DNA from: Dysidea avara
Taxonomy: Eukaryota > Porifera > Demospongiae > Dictyoceratida > Dysideidae
Assembly (NCBI RefSeq): GCF_963678975.1
Contig: NC_089280.1
Location: 19,955,863 to 20,019,862, forward strand
DNA length: 64,000 nucleotides
Reading direction: 5' to 3'
Each line of letters begins with the position of its first letter. Position 1 is the first letter of the stretch. This document shows positions 24,131 to 37,013 of the stretch, one piece after another. The notes under the pieces were generated by a model, which saw only the letters and a list, made by a program, of their open reading frames with translations, had not been told where the DNA came from and did not search any database. A program made the translations under genes and the position numbers.

Positions 24131-25281
24131 AGGTATCCAGATTGCTATATATATTTCTGTTCTTTTGTTTGTCTTACTACTAGAAGGCTGTCAGATTCTT
24201 CTTCAAATGGTATCGCCACATCTACCACCACTATCTTATTCTTCTCCCTTTGACCACAACCAGGTTAAGCCCCGGATCACCTGACTTCACTTGGATTACT
24301 TGTCTTAAACATTTGAGGATTTCTCCTTGCCTATTGTTGATTAATCCCACTGATAGGTGGCAATAGTTTCAACACGCGAGATTGAGTTTCTGGGTGTCCC
24401 GCAACTACCTTGAAGACGCTTTGACCAGACGTTTAACCATTGTGCAAAGATGGGAGGTCAACTCTCGCCTTACTGGCAAAGCGGTAGAGAGAAATGTACT
24501 TGCCATCTGGAGTCTAGCTATTGCTGCTAGGATGTTTTGCCAATGAGCTAAAGTTATCACATGCAGACAATGGTTGGTCTATACAGAAAATGCATTCTTC
24601 ATAAGTACATACCACATTTTGACAATCACCTATAATAGTAGACATTTTTATACTGAAAGGTTGCAAGGCAGCATTAAAGTACTAAGTTGGCCACTTAAAC
24701 CATAACCGATACTGATCTGAAATCAAAAATGGCCGATACTGATAAAAATATTGCATTCCTAATGAGTACATCAGTTCCAGCTACAAACATTTTTTGTTCT
24801 TATCAACAACACCTTATCGGAAACTATCTACAAACAGTCTCATCTACAAACAGTCTCATCTACAAACAGTCTCATCTACAAACAGCCTTAATTACACCAC
24901 ATTTTAATAAAACTTTGACAAATTCTTCTACATAATTGTTCAAAATTAAACCCACAATCAAAAACAAAACGCATTAATCCTTTGCTTTGATCACTTGATT
25001 TCATATTTAAGAGCATTGATCGTCAACCATAAAAAGTTAGTAAATTCTCTTGTTGCTGTTTACTTTCAAAAAGTCACTTTTGCAGAGATTTTGATCACTT
25101 GTAAAACCCTTTGATCACTTGATCTTAGTTGTGTCAGATGGTATTGTTTCAAACTGTTGCACAGAGATGCTCACAAAGCTATTTGTGTCAAACAAGGCTA
25201 AAAAGATCAAAAGAGGAGGCATATAGCACTTCACAGATGTGATAGTATAAAACTGTAGAAATACAGCATGACACTTCAGAG
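24131..25281. other. intergenic, no gene recognised
   Basis: Only a 16-bp tandem repeat stands out (24828-24885). The rest is AT-rich sequence without recognisable code. Confidence 0.5.
24828..24885. repeat. 16-bp tandem repeat
   Basis: CTACAAACAGTCTCAT is repeated about 3.6 times without mismatch until the last partial unit. Confidence 0.9.
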
Positions 25282-25286
25282 GTGTG

Positions 25287-25483
25287 TGTCCTGAAGATAT
25301 GAACATCACCTATTTAGTAACTCTTATTCTTTTGTGTATGCTCACGTGTATGTTTGTATGTTGGGCATTATTAAGAACTGTAGTGAACACGTGTTATACT
25401 TTCCCTCTCGCTCCGGCTCTCTGACGCGAATTCGATGCTGTAACCAGGATTGTACGCCTTACAGGTAACCACTATATCCGTCA
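25287..25483 (+). repeat. 5' LTR
   Basis: Starts TGTCCTGAAGATATGAAC and ends CACTATATCCGTCA, with the usual TG...CA ends. Its partner is 30990-31186. Confidence 0.95.
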
Positions 25484-25485
25484 TC

Positions 25486-25497
25486 TGGTGCTGTGAC
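25486..25497 (+). promoter_or_regulatory. primer binding site, tRNA-His type
   Basis: TGGTGCTGTGAC begins 3 bp after the LTR. The complement of the 3' end of animal tRNA-His is TGGTGCCGTGAC, so 11 of 12 bases match. Use of tRNA-His as primer is inferred from this match. Confidence 0.7.
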
Positions 25498-28400
25498 AAA
25501 ACAACGAGTTAAGATGGATGATACCCAACGTCTTCGCGTTAAACGACGGAGTTGCAAGGCTAGCATCACGAAGCTACTGGCGAAAGTTGAAGATGCAACA
25601 TCGTGCGAACTAAGCACTATCAATCTAGAAGTAGTCACCGATTCACGAAGGCTTGCCGTCGCTACCACTCTTGCCCAACTTAAGACAAAGAAGGATGCTA
25701 TCAGCAAACTGAACGATGATATCTCCGAAGCTATCCAGAATGTAGAAACAGAACTCACTGATGCAGATATCTACATAGCAGAGCTGGAAGAAAAGATAGC
25801 AGTCCTAGAAGAATTTATCAAGAAGGCTTACCAGCCCCCAGTAACTCAAAGAGCTGTTTCCCATACCCTGACATCCCACCCACCCTTGGTGGCTACAACA
25901 CCATCTCAGATGCCAGAGACCAAAGTGGTGAAGAAACCAATTCACTCAGCAGCTACTGACTTAGAACATGTGAGTGCTGACAGTGGTAATCTACCTATTC
26001 ACACATCTACACCTGCCAGAGACCCACCACTTACTTTCAGTAGGCTTCCCAAATTAACACTACCAACATTCAATGGGAACCCCTTACAATGGCAGCCATT
26101 TTGGGACTCATTTACAGCTGGAGTGGATTCTAATCCTAATCTGACACATGCCCAAAAGTTTGCATACCTACGTGCACAACTAGAAGGAGACGCATCTCAC
26201 GTAACTGCTGGATTCCCACTCACAGACAACAACTATCTGCCTGCTGTTACACTACTCCAAGAAAGATTTGGTCAGCGATACAATATAATAGATGCACATT
26301 TGGAAGCTCTATTACATGTGACACCACCTATAAACACCCTGAACAGTTTACAATCATTTCATGACACTATCCAGAGTCATAGATGATCACTGCTAGCACT
26401 GGGAAAATCTTCAGACTCTTATGCTACTCTCCTAATCCCAGCCATTCTAAGTAAATTGCCATCTGAAACCAGGGCACGTATGACCCGTGACCATTATAAC
26501 ACCGAATGGGCCCTAGATGAATTAATGGGAAGTATCCTCAAGGAGATACGTATTTTTGAAGCTATACAACACTCAAACAGAAAGACCACTCACACGCCAA
26601 CTACTAGCTCCTTTCATATGGCCGCCAACAGAGCAACACGTGATAGACCAAAGAAAGACCTTACTTGTGTATTCTGTAAGGGGATGCATAAACCTCATTT
26701 ATGTACAACTGTTTCATCTCCCACGGAACGTCTAGCCATCATTAAGAACGCAGGTCTGTGTTTCAATTGTCTTGCCCACCATAAGGTGTCCCAATGCGCA
26801 TCAAAGTTTACATGCAGAGAGTGCCATAAGAAACATCACACGAGTCTCTGCCATGCCTTCACTGCAAGTGTCGAACCACCGCCACAGACACTACCTGCTC
26901 ACACAACTACCGTCTCAAATCAGACAGGTCCTCAGACTCAGACAGTTCCTCAGAACACAGCCACCACTGCAGCTCACACAACTACAACTCACAACGAAGA
27001 TACAGCTGCTACCTCCACATCACTTACTGCTTTCTCCAAAAGTGTGTGCTTGCTGAAGACAGCTATTGCAAATGTATTGGCCAGCCAAACTACTGTAGAA
27101 GGCCACATCTTATTTGATGAAGGTGCCCAGCGTTCCTTTATCACACAAGAACTCGCCAACCAGTTACAACTTCAGCCAACTCACCATGAGAATATCTCAG
27201 TCTTGCCCTTTGGTGAACAAGTGTCAACTCCCAGAAGATTAGCTAGAGCAACTGTGCTTATCCAGACATTGAACAAGGGCCACATACCCATATCAGTATT
27301 GATCGTACCAAAGCTTGCAGCTCCTATCCGCAACAGCATCCGTGCCCATCTCGATAAGCTTCCTTACCTTCAAGAATTGCCACAAGCCCACCCAGTGACT
27401 AGCGACGAGAATTTTCACATCTCCATTTTAATTGGAGCTGACTATTACTGGCAGTTTATACAAGATAGAATAGTACGTGGGGATGGACCAACAGCTGTTA
27501 AATCGAGACTAGGGTATCTCCTATCTGGTCCATTGCCCTCCACCAAGTCAGCTTATGTCACCTGCTCACAAGTTCTAGCCTTTTCCTGTGTCACTGAAGA
27601 TACAGACTGTCACCAGTTCTGGACAGTGGAATCTATGGGCACTACACCGGTGAAGCAAAACACTGATACAGAGTTCTTATAGCAATACATTGATAACAAT
27701 ATCACTGTGCAACCAGATGGCACATATTGCCTCAAGTTTCCCTGGAAACCCAGCCACCCTGCCTTACCATCCAATTACACTGTCTGTGCTAAACGCACCA
27801 GATCCATGATCTACCAATTAGCCAAGACTCCCCACCTACTCAGAGTTTACAGTAACATTATTGAAGAGCAGGAAAGGAAAGGATTCATTGAGAGAATTGA
27901 TGACAATGCCAGATCCCCATCGGTACACTACATTCCGCACTATCCTGTAAAAAAGGAGTCATCAACTACACCGATCCGAATCGTTTATGACTGCAGCTGT
28001 AAGCAGTCACCAAGCTCTCCCAGTCTGAATGATTGCCTCAACCCGGGTCCTCCATTCCTCAATGACCTTTGTACAATTCTATTACGTTTCCGTCAACACA
28101 ATTTCGCATTCTCAGCAGACATTGAAAAGGCATTCCTACATGTACACCTCAATGAAGTAGACAGAGATTTTACACGCTTCCTTTGGCTATCCAACCCAAC
28201 TGATCCTACTAGCCCATTTGTGACTTTCCATTTCAGGGTTGTAAATGCCGTAATAAGCTATCACTTACATCAGAATGACTCAGCAACTTCTAGAGATCTC
28301 CTTCGAAATATCTATGTTGACAATGTGGTGTCAGGTTCCTGTAAGTACTGAAGAAGCTGCCCTAACCTACTTTAAACAATCCAGATCTGTTCTAGGCAGT

Positions 28401-31005
28401 GCCAATTTCAATCTACGTTCTTGGGCCTCCAACAGCAAACAGTTGAACAGTGTGGCACAATCACACAGTGTAGTTGACACTAAAAACCCAGTCAAAGTAC
28501 TTGGTTTGTGGTGGGACACCCACTCTGACACAATCTGTGCCTCACCTAATCCTGATGTTACAGTGTTTACCTTTACAGCAACAAAGCGAGAAGTCTTGAA
28601 ATGGATCTCAAGTATCTTTGACCCTCTGGGACTAATAACACCTGTCACCATCACTGCTAAACTATTCCTTCAGCAGCTATGGCAACTAGAACTGAAATGG
28701 GACAATCAGCTAACTGAAGAACTATGTAAGACCTGGTACAAGATTGCCACAGAGATCACCCAAGCCACAGTGATGCCATTTCCACGTCAGTGCACTGTGA
28801 TGCCAGATACAGCCACACTTCACATATTTGCAGACGCCAGTCCACAGGCTTATGGCGCTGTCGCGTACCTTGTTCAAGGAACACAATCAGCAATACTCAT
28901 GTCGAAGGCAAGAACTGCTCCCCTCAAGCAACACACCCTACCTAGGCTTGAGTTGATGGCTGCTGTACTTGGTGCCAGAATATATGTCTTCATTTCAACG
29001 TCCATCTGCACTACAGATATCTTTTTCTGGTCAGACAGCCAGATTGTTCTTTCATGGCTCACTAGTAAGAAAACCCTCAAGCCTTTTGTCAGCAATCATG
29101 TCAGTGAAATTAGATTAGTTTCAACAGAGTGGAGATACTGTCCATCAGCTGATAACCCAGCTGATCTGCTTACCCGAGGTGTATCCTTTGATCAGTTCAA
29201 CTCATCCACAAAATGGAGACACAGTCCTACATGGCTGAGTTCACCATCCAAATGGCCAACATGGCCACATGCAGAAATTCTACTTGTACAAGCAGATGCA
29301 GATGAGGAGGTTGATACGCCAGCAGTTGACACCACTAAATCACCTAGCATTGGGTTACATTACCTCATTGACCTTACAACATTCAGTAAGTTAAGCAAAC
29401 TACTACCTGTTACCGCCTATGTGTATCGATTTATCCACAACACTAGACAGCCTAGTTCTTCACAACAAACAGGACCATTAACAGTGTCTGAACTTACATG
29501 AGCCAATTTGAAATGGATACAGGATGTCCAACACTCCGTTTTCCTCAAAGAAATAGCCAACATACAGTCAGGCCACAACTGTTTGCCACTAGTAAGACAA
29601 TTGAGATTATTCATTGATGACAATTTGCTGCGTTGTGGAGGACGTATTCACAATGCCTCCCCTATCCGAACTGGCTAAATTCCCCTACTTACTGCCAGCA
29701 CATCATTACTTCACCACTCTTGTCATTCGGAGCATTCATATCACTCAACTTCACAGTGGAGTAAGTGCAACATTGACTGCCTTACAACAAAGCTACTGGG
29801 TACCTTCTGCCCGTCAACGAATTAAATCCATCATCCACAAATGTGTGGTATGTAGGAAGTCTAGTGGAAAGCCCTACACCATTCCCGACCCTCCTCCACT
29901 TGTTCAATCCAGAGTAACCTACACTAATCCTTTCAACATCACTGGAGTAGATTTTACTGGAGCCCTGTACGTCCGCTCCACTGAAGGAGAACGAAAGGTT
30001 TACCTTTGCCTGTTTACCTGCGCTGCATGCAGAGCAGTGCACCTAGAATTGGTCAATGACCTCACAGTAGAATGCTTTCTGCAAGCCTTCTGCAGATTTG
30101 CTGGACGAAGATCCCTCCCAAGGCTTCTACTATCAGATAATGGCTCCACCTTTCTGGCAGTAGCAGAAGAAGTGAAGACACTACTCTCATCCACTGAATT
30201 GACTGAAGCCCTCGCACATAAGAGTGTAGAATGGAAGTTCATACCCAAACGAGCCCCATGGTTTGGCGGCTTTTGGGAGCGCCTCATAGGCCTAACTAAG
30301 TCCACTCTAAAGAAGACGTTGGGAAGAACACACGCCACATTAGAGAGTCTTCAAACCATCATCGTAGAGGTGGAGGCACTCCTAAACGATCGTCCATTAA
30401 CCTATGTCTCATCTGACATCAAAGATCTGAATCCAATAACACCCTCACAATTACTTCATGGCAGGAGAATTGTCAAACTACCTCACATAAATGTACAAGA
30501 AGATGAGATTCATGATCCTGATTTTACAACTGGTGCCTCTGAGATCAGACACAGAGCCAAGAAACAGGCTCTCATACTGAAGCATTTTGCAACCCGATGG
30601 AATCATGAATATCTCACAACACTACGGGAGACCCACACAGTAACTGGTAATAATCATCAAGCAGTTAAGGTTGGTGATGTCGTTCTCATCCATGATGATA
30701 CTGCACGAGTGAACTGGAGAATGGCAGTAATCGAATCAGTCAACAAAGGAGCGGATGGAATGATCCGATCTGCTGATATCCGCACCTCGACTGGCCGGAC
30801 TAATCGCCCCATTGCTCGCCTGTATCCACTGGAGCTAACAGACGACACAACAGCAAACATCTCAACAGATGATGGACCAGAACAGTCAACGACCGACAAT
30901 CCAATCCGTCGACCAACCCGTGAAGCAGCCAAGCGAGGACAGCAAGTGGTGAAACAATGGATTGCTTCCCTACGTGGCCCCCCGGAGGATGTCCCAAAGA
31001 TATGA
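25493..31005 (+). pseudogene. BEL/Pao gag-pol, inactivated
   Basis: Gag begins near 25493 (MTKQRVKMDDTQRLRVKRRS, alpha-helical). Cys/His knuckles follow at about 26660-26860 (CVFC, CFNC, CREC). The protease has FDEGAQRSFI near 27112. Reverse transcriptase spans about 27880-28480 with YVDNVVS in place of the YxDD box. RNase H has IFADASPQAYGAVAYL near 28830 and WSDSQIVLSW near 29030. Integrase has an HHCC finger and the GVDFTGAL, SDNGSTF, FGGFWERL blocks (29700-30300). Breaks are in-frame stops at 26384-26386 (TGA), 27680-27682 (TAG) and 29499-29501 (TGA), frameshifts near 28340 and near 29660, and an apparent small deletion of reverse transcriptase residues near 28237. The first two stops keep the same frame on either side, so they look like point mutations. 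Confidence 0.92.
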
Positions 31006-31186
31006 ATATCACCTATTTAGTAACTCTTATTCTTTTGTGTATGCTCACGTGTATGCTTGTATGTTGGGTATTATTAAGAACTGTAGTGAACACGTGTTAT
31101 ACTTTCCCTCTCGCTCCGGCTCTCTGACGCGAATTCAATGCTGTAACCAGGATTGTACGCCTTACAGGTAACCACTATATCCGTCA
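30990..31186 (+). repeat. 3' LTR
   Basis: Starts TGTCCCAAAGATATGAAT and ends CACTATATCCGTCA. It follows directly on the end of the integrase frame, whose stop codon lies inside the LTR. Confidence 0.95.
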
Positions 31187-31217
31187 GTGTGATCAGGCAT
31201 GATATTTCATGCTGATA

Positions 31218-31367
31218 TCGCGGATTGCACATCTGTGGTCACCAATGTCTATGGTGTCACGTGAAAATGGGCCAATGAGAACGAAATTTGAATTGAAGTC
31301 TTCACATTTGATTGGCTATTTGGTCGAATCCAAAAAAAATTTATGACAACGGATGTGCAATCCACGA
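31218..31367. mobile_element. 150-bp MITE with TA target
   Basis: Inverted ends are TCGCGGATTGCACATCTGT and, on the other side, the complement TCGTGGATTGCACATCCGT, each flanked by TA (31216-31217 and 31368-31369). Small size, inverted ends of about 19 bp and a TA target suit a Tc1/mariner-type MITE. No coding capacity. Confidence 0.75.
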
Positions 31368-31829
31368 TAAACAAAAGGCGATGTCTAGCACTTCTAAAGC
31401 CGTAAAAAAGGTGGTATACATATGCAAAAAAGAAAAAAAATCGGCGGCAATTAGTGCTTTACAAAGGTGCGATGTAACACGGGTCACACGGAGGACATGC
31501 AGTTTATTGTAGTGTAGTACAAACGCCAACTACGCTACATTAAAAAGATCACTATTACCACACACACACCTATACTCTTACAAATCACTATATCACCTTA
31601 CCTGTTACATTATCGAGGTCGCTATCCAGTTTTAAGCAAAAACAATCTGGGAGGTTTATTAAAACCCACATGTACAAAATTTTGTGGCAGTTGACAGTAG
31701 ATATTCAAAAGTTTACAGAAATAACCTGAGAAAAACGTACACCAAACGTATTCTGTGGTAAAAAATGTACTTCCACAATGAAAATCTGCAAGTAGCACTA
31801 TAAAAGAAGTGAAGAAAGGCAATTTTTTT

Positions 31830-32057
31830 ATCGCTTCTCGGCCTATCGGCTAAGATCAAGTAGAAATAACTGTTCTTGTCAGTGTAATATCTGACACATA
31901 GGCTATTAGCCTATTCGATATTACTCTAATTTGTGGAACTCGGAGAGGAGTTTGAAGCTTGCTTCACCCTCTCCACGAGTTACCCAGGTATTGCAGTACC
32001 TCCTGGGTGGCTCACTCCCCCACTGGGGGACATTAATAAACAAAACAATCATCCATT
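31830..32057 (+). ncRNA. U2 snRNA-like sequence with extra 3' tail (probable U2-derived repeat)
   Basis: Begins ATCGCTTCTCGGCC and follows the U2 plan throughout. Stem I has a shortened loop (GGCCTATCGGC). Stem IIa reads GTCAGTGTAATATCTGACAC. Stem IIb reads ATAGGCTATTAGCCTAT. The Sm-site region reads AATTTGTGGAACT. Stem III reads TGAAGCTTGCTTCA and stem IV CCCAGGTATTGCAGTACCTC, closed by CTGGG (ends about 32010). Stems stay paired although sequence differs from vertebrate U2. The branch-site pairing segment, GTGTAGTATCTG in U2, is altered here to GTAGAAATAACTG, so normal splicing function is doubtful. After stem IV comes a CCCCCACTGGGGG hairpin and a tail ATTAATAAACAAAACAATCA shared with 38.4 kb. 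Confidence 0.8.
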
Positions 32058-33426
32058 ACTACAGGGGAAGGTTATGCACTCACCCGGAACAAATGCCAAA
32101 CCCAATAAATAAAAAAAGGACTAAGAGCAACAAGCACCTTGCAAGAACATACCAACTTGCCCTAATCACCTTGCAACATTATTGAAATAGAGAATGTATA
32201 CCAACAATTGCGCGAACCTCCATACCACAAACTTGATGAGAGAAGTTTTGAGTTGAATCACATCAATACGTTGTCTGCAGATTAACAACCACTGCCACTC
32301 AGGCATGCAGGTGGGCTACCCACCAGTGAACAACAGGATTTGCATAACATGGACAGTGTTTTGTTCGTCTCATACTGTACATGTGGGCTCTCTGAGTATT
32401 GCACACTGCGTATTGCATATTACTAAGTCACATAAATTGCAATGTACAGTATACAATGTTCAAACAAACAGAGGTATATGTATTTCTAGCAAAGTTGGAT
32501 CCCAGATACTCCTAGTACGCCTACAAGCTTATTGTGCTTGTCCAATATCAGATCCATAATCTCAACCCTTACATGTCTTAGCTCTTATATATGTACCAGG
32601 TCCATGCAGGTCCCACCTATTTGTAAACACTGGTGTGGGTCACATGTACACTGCATGCATCTTTGTTGTATAAAACTATATTGTGAAGATGCTAGCCACC
32701 AGCTTTGTCCTCCTCTTCTGGAACTGGTTTTCTCCTATCTATAACAAAGTACAGTTGATCAGTTAATCAATATTGTATAACTCTTACTACTGGGGAACGC
32801 TCCAGCTAGTTGTTTCATGTTTCTTAGACTTCACCTCTGGCTCTGAAATGTTTACAAGAATGTATGAACATACTGTTTACAAGTTAGTGTTCTGTATCTG
32901 GAAAAAATATATAGCACATGCATAGATTGAAATATATGTATGCATGTGTGTGTGTGTGCGTGTGTGTGTGTGTACATATGCAGATGTGTGTACGTTAGCA
33001 TTACCTGTTGCAAGGTTTCAATCAGTGTCCCCATTCCAACTAATAATTGCTGCAGCTCAGCACATCTATCGGATGTTGTTTGTTGTTTTAACTTTTAACT
33101 TATTAACTTCACGGTATGTCATATCAACTTTAAAATTTTGATCACCTGTAAAATCCCACTATCATAAGCCAACCTACAGGAATTATAAGTACCATAACAT
33201 TCATACCAGAGGCAAAGAAAAACAATACTATCAACAGTTACAGTAAGTAGCTGTGAAACATACATTTACCCTAATAGAACACACACTAGCAACAAAATAT
33301 TCAGTCACTTTTGGTGGTGTTTGGATAACTGAGGATGAACTGTATTGTCAAGGAGATTACAATGATAAGTAGCAGTGATCAGTATTCACATGCTTGAGTT
33401 CTCATTCCCTGAACCTCCTACAACAC

Positions 33427-33553
33427 AACATGTGTTTCTTCACTGAGCAGCACAAAACAACCACACATTAACACATGTTTCTTCACTAAGCAGCACAAAA
33501 CAGCCACACATTAACACATGTTTCTTCACTGAGCAGTACAAAACAGCCACCAC
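33427..33553. repeat. 43-bp minisatellite, three units
   Basis: Units contain ACACATGTTTCTTCACTGAG then CAGCACAAAACAGCCACACA, with single-base differences between units. Confidence 0.9.
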
Positions 33554-35124
33554 TAAGTGCCTACATAAATTCATCATGATACAAGGAAACATGCCTATTT
33601 TAAACCAAATTCCATTGCTTTACCTAGCCACCAGCATTGCGTTTAAATGTTAAGGCTGTACATGCACTTGTACATAAAATCTACATGAACACTTATTCAG
33701 CAAGGAATAAATTCAAACGAGGAATTCAATGCTGCAAATTTGTCGTCTCAGGAGATTAAGTGTCACATGGGTTCATTTTCACACATATCACAAGAAAAAT
33801 CTGCTATACGGTACATACAGTAGTAGCAAGAGAGAGTCCTACTACAATATAGCCTGTACAAACACAGAGGGTGGAAGCAGTTTAAGTGCCATTAAAATGA
33901 ATCATGCAAAATCCTTCATTTAAATGAAATATGGGGAATGATGCAACTAAATGTGGCATCATTGTTTTGTTTACATAATTCAAGAAGAAATAGGATTTCA
34001 TCAGATTTGGTTAGAAAACAAAGCACTTTTGCAAAAGAAAGTAGATAATCTTAATCCTACACAAAGTGCAATTGAAAGAGCTAACAGTCCCCTGCGATCC
34101 CCACTATTCATGTTATTAAAACGTAATGAAATAAACTGGGTAAAAAAATATGTGCTACATAAAAATGTTATGTGTGCTTTAATTGCTTCAGTATGTACTG
34201 AAACAAAATAATAAAACCTATACACCACCGGATTCTCCTGTCCATTGGAAGTAAGAAAATATTTGTTTCGTGTTCATACAGCATACGGTATGTGAGTTAT
34301 GGGCGCTTATTTATGATGCGGTAGAAACAAAGTTTACCGTCACCATTTAATTGTTGAAATGGCCTTCTTCTTTGTCCACACGGAGACGTATACAGGAAAA
34401 CACATTATACCTTGATCAATGTCCAGTTCATGGTGAACAGATTGAGCCAAAAACCATCTTCGTAGCTTGTTTTAGTGGTGAGTTATGATCGATAAAATAA
34501 GTGCCTGTGTTTTATTTGTATTAATATTGTTGCTGTACAAATCAAGTTTATTCCTGTTCCAACTACCTAGCGCTATAACTCCAAGAGTATTCATTACAAA
34601 AGACTGAAATTTTGGCTGTCCACTCCTTGACAACAGAGAAGCAATAAAATGGAATTTTGAGGGATGTGCAAAAACGGCCAGTTTTTTTGCAAACACTGCA
34701 AGGCAAACACCAGCAATATTCAACATGAAGAAGCCAAGCATGGTGCCTACAGGTATACCACGCTTTGTAGAGTGTCACTAAAACACCCGTAACATGTTGT
34801 AACAAATTAAGGGGTACCTTTGTTGCCAGGATCGTTTCCATAAACTTACAAAGTACGGAAAAATATTGATGTGTAGCGAACTGTTAATCCATCTCAGCTA
34901 GTCACAGGCCAACCGCTTGACACACCTGACTCAGACAATAATGCAGGTAGTTTGCGGTTATATGGAAATCAGCCTTTATGTATTAGGTAATTAATTGTGT
35001 AGTAGCCATTACTAACCAAGCCTAGTAGCCTACATCGTCTGAGGAGCTCTAAATAGCGTCGAAATTGATATCAACCTGTGAGTGATTTAGAAAGTTTTCC
35101 TAGATTAAGAAAGAGTGAGAGAAA

Positions 35125-35400
35125 GCATGTTAGCATTGGGATTCATCCTTAAGTCAAGTTTATCATGTCAGTGGCACTGCACTGGTGTGACATTCAGACA
35201 TTACGTGACAATAGTGCCAGTATCAAGTAGTATCATGCTGGGCTAGAGTGACACTTGTCTTGTACAGAAAATATTAGGAAGCAAACTATGCGTGCTAGCA
35301 TTGAAATTTACCCTTCGAGTTTATTGTGTCAGCGCCACACCATGCCAGACATTGGTGTAATGAATGATTGAATGCTAATTATGTCTGTCTTGTCCAGAAA
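35125..35400. repeat. imperfect tandem duplication
   Basis: Two successive segments share TTAGCATTG or CTAGCATTG, AAGTTTATCATGTCAG or GAGTTTATTGTGTCAG, and a CTTGTCTTGTACAGAAA-like end. Function is unknown. Confidence 0.5.
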
Positions 35401-36585
35401 GTAAGCTAACAGTAAGGACATTTGTTTTTGGCTTTGCTGATTTTCGTTTGATGAATGTAGTAAACAACAACTAACAAGACCACAAGTTAATAACTATTTA
35501 GCAACCCCACCACAGGTTTCTATTGGATTTAGTAACCTCACACATCAAAGGTAATATTATGCAATAACCCTACTAAATTGTAAGTAGCAGGGATCACAGG
35601 TATGGAAACAAGGGAGGTTGCTTACACCTGAAGAATTACGAGTGGATATTAAATCCCTACTTCAGTCTATACACCCATGACTGAATAAGGGATTAAAATA
35701 CAAGTCTTACTGGTACATCTACTTTTAATTTCCTTGATCCCTAACCAAACTTGACCTTTCCTTGTACTTCTTTAACATCATTAGCTATGATTGGTGAACC
35801 CAAGTATACCACATTTTAAATGAGAAAATTAAAACATTATTGTTTTCATCTGAACACTCACCCCAACCATCAATTATTGAAATAGCAAAGTGGCCATTAT
35901 TCTTCGTTTTCACCACTACACAGCGTTACAAACAACGAATACTATGAGAAGGACCTCTGCAATCAACCTAGTCACAACGGAGTACTCGGATTATTCATAA
36001 GGAAGCCGCCATCATGCAGCGCTACCACAAATTGATACCTTCGGCTGCCAGGTAAGACAAATAAATGAGATGCAAAGAGAGGACACAGGTAAGTTCTTGA
36101 AGCATGCATCGTACATAATGCAGCATGCCAAAACACACTTGTTAGACTAAAGTGATGTCAACAGTGAAAAATTCAAGCCCATAGCCTTAGCCGTTTTTGA
36201 GTTACACTTGTCTGAAGACAGTCAGTCTACCAAATAACTATTTTGACATACTTAAATATTGGGGATTTTGGGGGGTTGTGAGCTAGCCCTTGCCTTGCCC
36301 AGTCAGTTGTTTTCTTTTTGATACAAATGCATACTTGAATGTACCACAAGTGAACACTCAGCAAACCCGACCTCACAACCAGATGATGAGGAATAGGGAA
36401 TAGCGTTAACAATGAGGACAGTACTAAAGCAAGTCAACCAACCCATTGGCCTATACACCTTACAAACTCGTTGATGAGAGAAATGTTTAATGTTGGCGAT
36501 ATTGCCTTAGCGAAGGCTATGATCATTGGACAAGACAGCACACCAGGTGGGGAGTGTCAAACAAAGAATTCTATCACAATACTTA

Positions 36586-36949
36586 GGCCACTCCAAGAAA
36601 ATTCATTGTTTCCCATTTCCCGCCCGCATGCAGATTCTCTTCCTGCATGGTCATTCCATTATTGCTGTCAACTGAACATTTTATTCATTATTTATCCTGT
36701 GATTGCATAGCAGTAACTAGTTAAAGTTTAGCATTCAGAAAGCCCATTTAGCTAGCTTTTCACTGTTCAGGTTCTTATCTTAAATATTTCTACTGTATTC
36801 TTACCTGTAAGTTATGAATTTCGAAAATAAGTGGAAATATCTACAATGAATAATGGATAATGAACCGCAATAATGGATAATGAACCGCCCGCCCGCATGT
36901 ATTTTAAAGGTCAATGAAATGGGAAACAAGGAATTTTCTTGGAGTGGCC
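36586..36949. mobile_element. 364-bp PIF/Harbinger-type MITE
   Basis: Terminal inverted repeats of about 35 bp begin GGCCACTCCAAGAAAATTC, then TTGTTTCCCATTTC. The element is flanked by TTA on both sides (36583-36585 and 36950-36952), the 3-bp target typical of PIF/Harbinger. Related ends occur at 47171-47550 and, single, at 10769. Confidence 0.85.
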
Positions 36950-37013
36950 TTAGGGTGGAAAGAAACCTTCTCCTATCTGAGCCAAACTACTACTAGTCAG
37001 CCAATAAGAGAGA

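Larger units (their letters stand above)
25287..31186 (+). mobile_element. BEL/Pao LTR retrotransposon, full length, mutated
   Basis: It is complete in layout: 5' LTR, primer site, gag-pol, 3' LTR, and a 5-bp target duplication GTGTG (25282-25286 and 31187-31191). LTRs are 197 bp each and differ at about 6 positions (about 3 percent). The internal region has gag with zinc knuckles, aspartic protease, reverse transcriptase, RNase H and integrase in BEL/Pao order. No env-like frame is seen. Stops and frameshifts mean this copy cannot make its polyprotein. Confidence 0.95.
32061..36582. other. intergenic, no gene recognised
   Basis: Contents I can name are a GT-rich microsatellite (32945-32974), the 43-bp minisatellite at 33427-33553, a stretch at 33862-33905 resembling one end of the TIR element at 38954 (AGAGGGTGGAAGC then AAGTGCCATTAAAATGAAT), and an imperfect tandem duplication of about 170 bp at 35125-35400. 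Several open frames of 60-92 codons exist, but none shows a recognisable domain. Confidence 0.5.

Noticed and set aside
34472-34841. Minus-strand frames of 89-92 codons
   Set aside because: They overlap each other in different frames, have biased Cys/Trp content and match nothing I recognise. Treated as chance.
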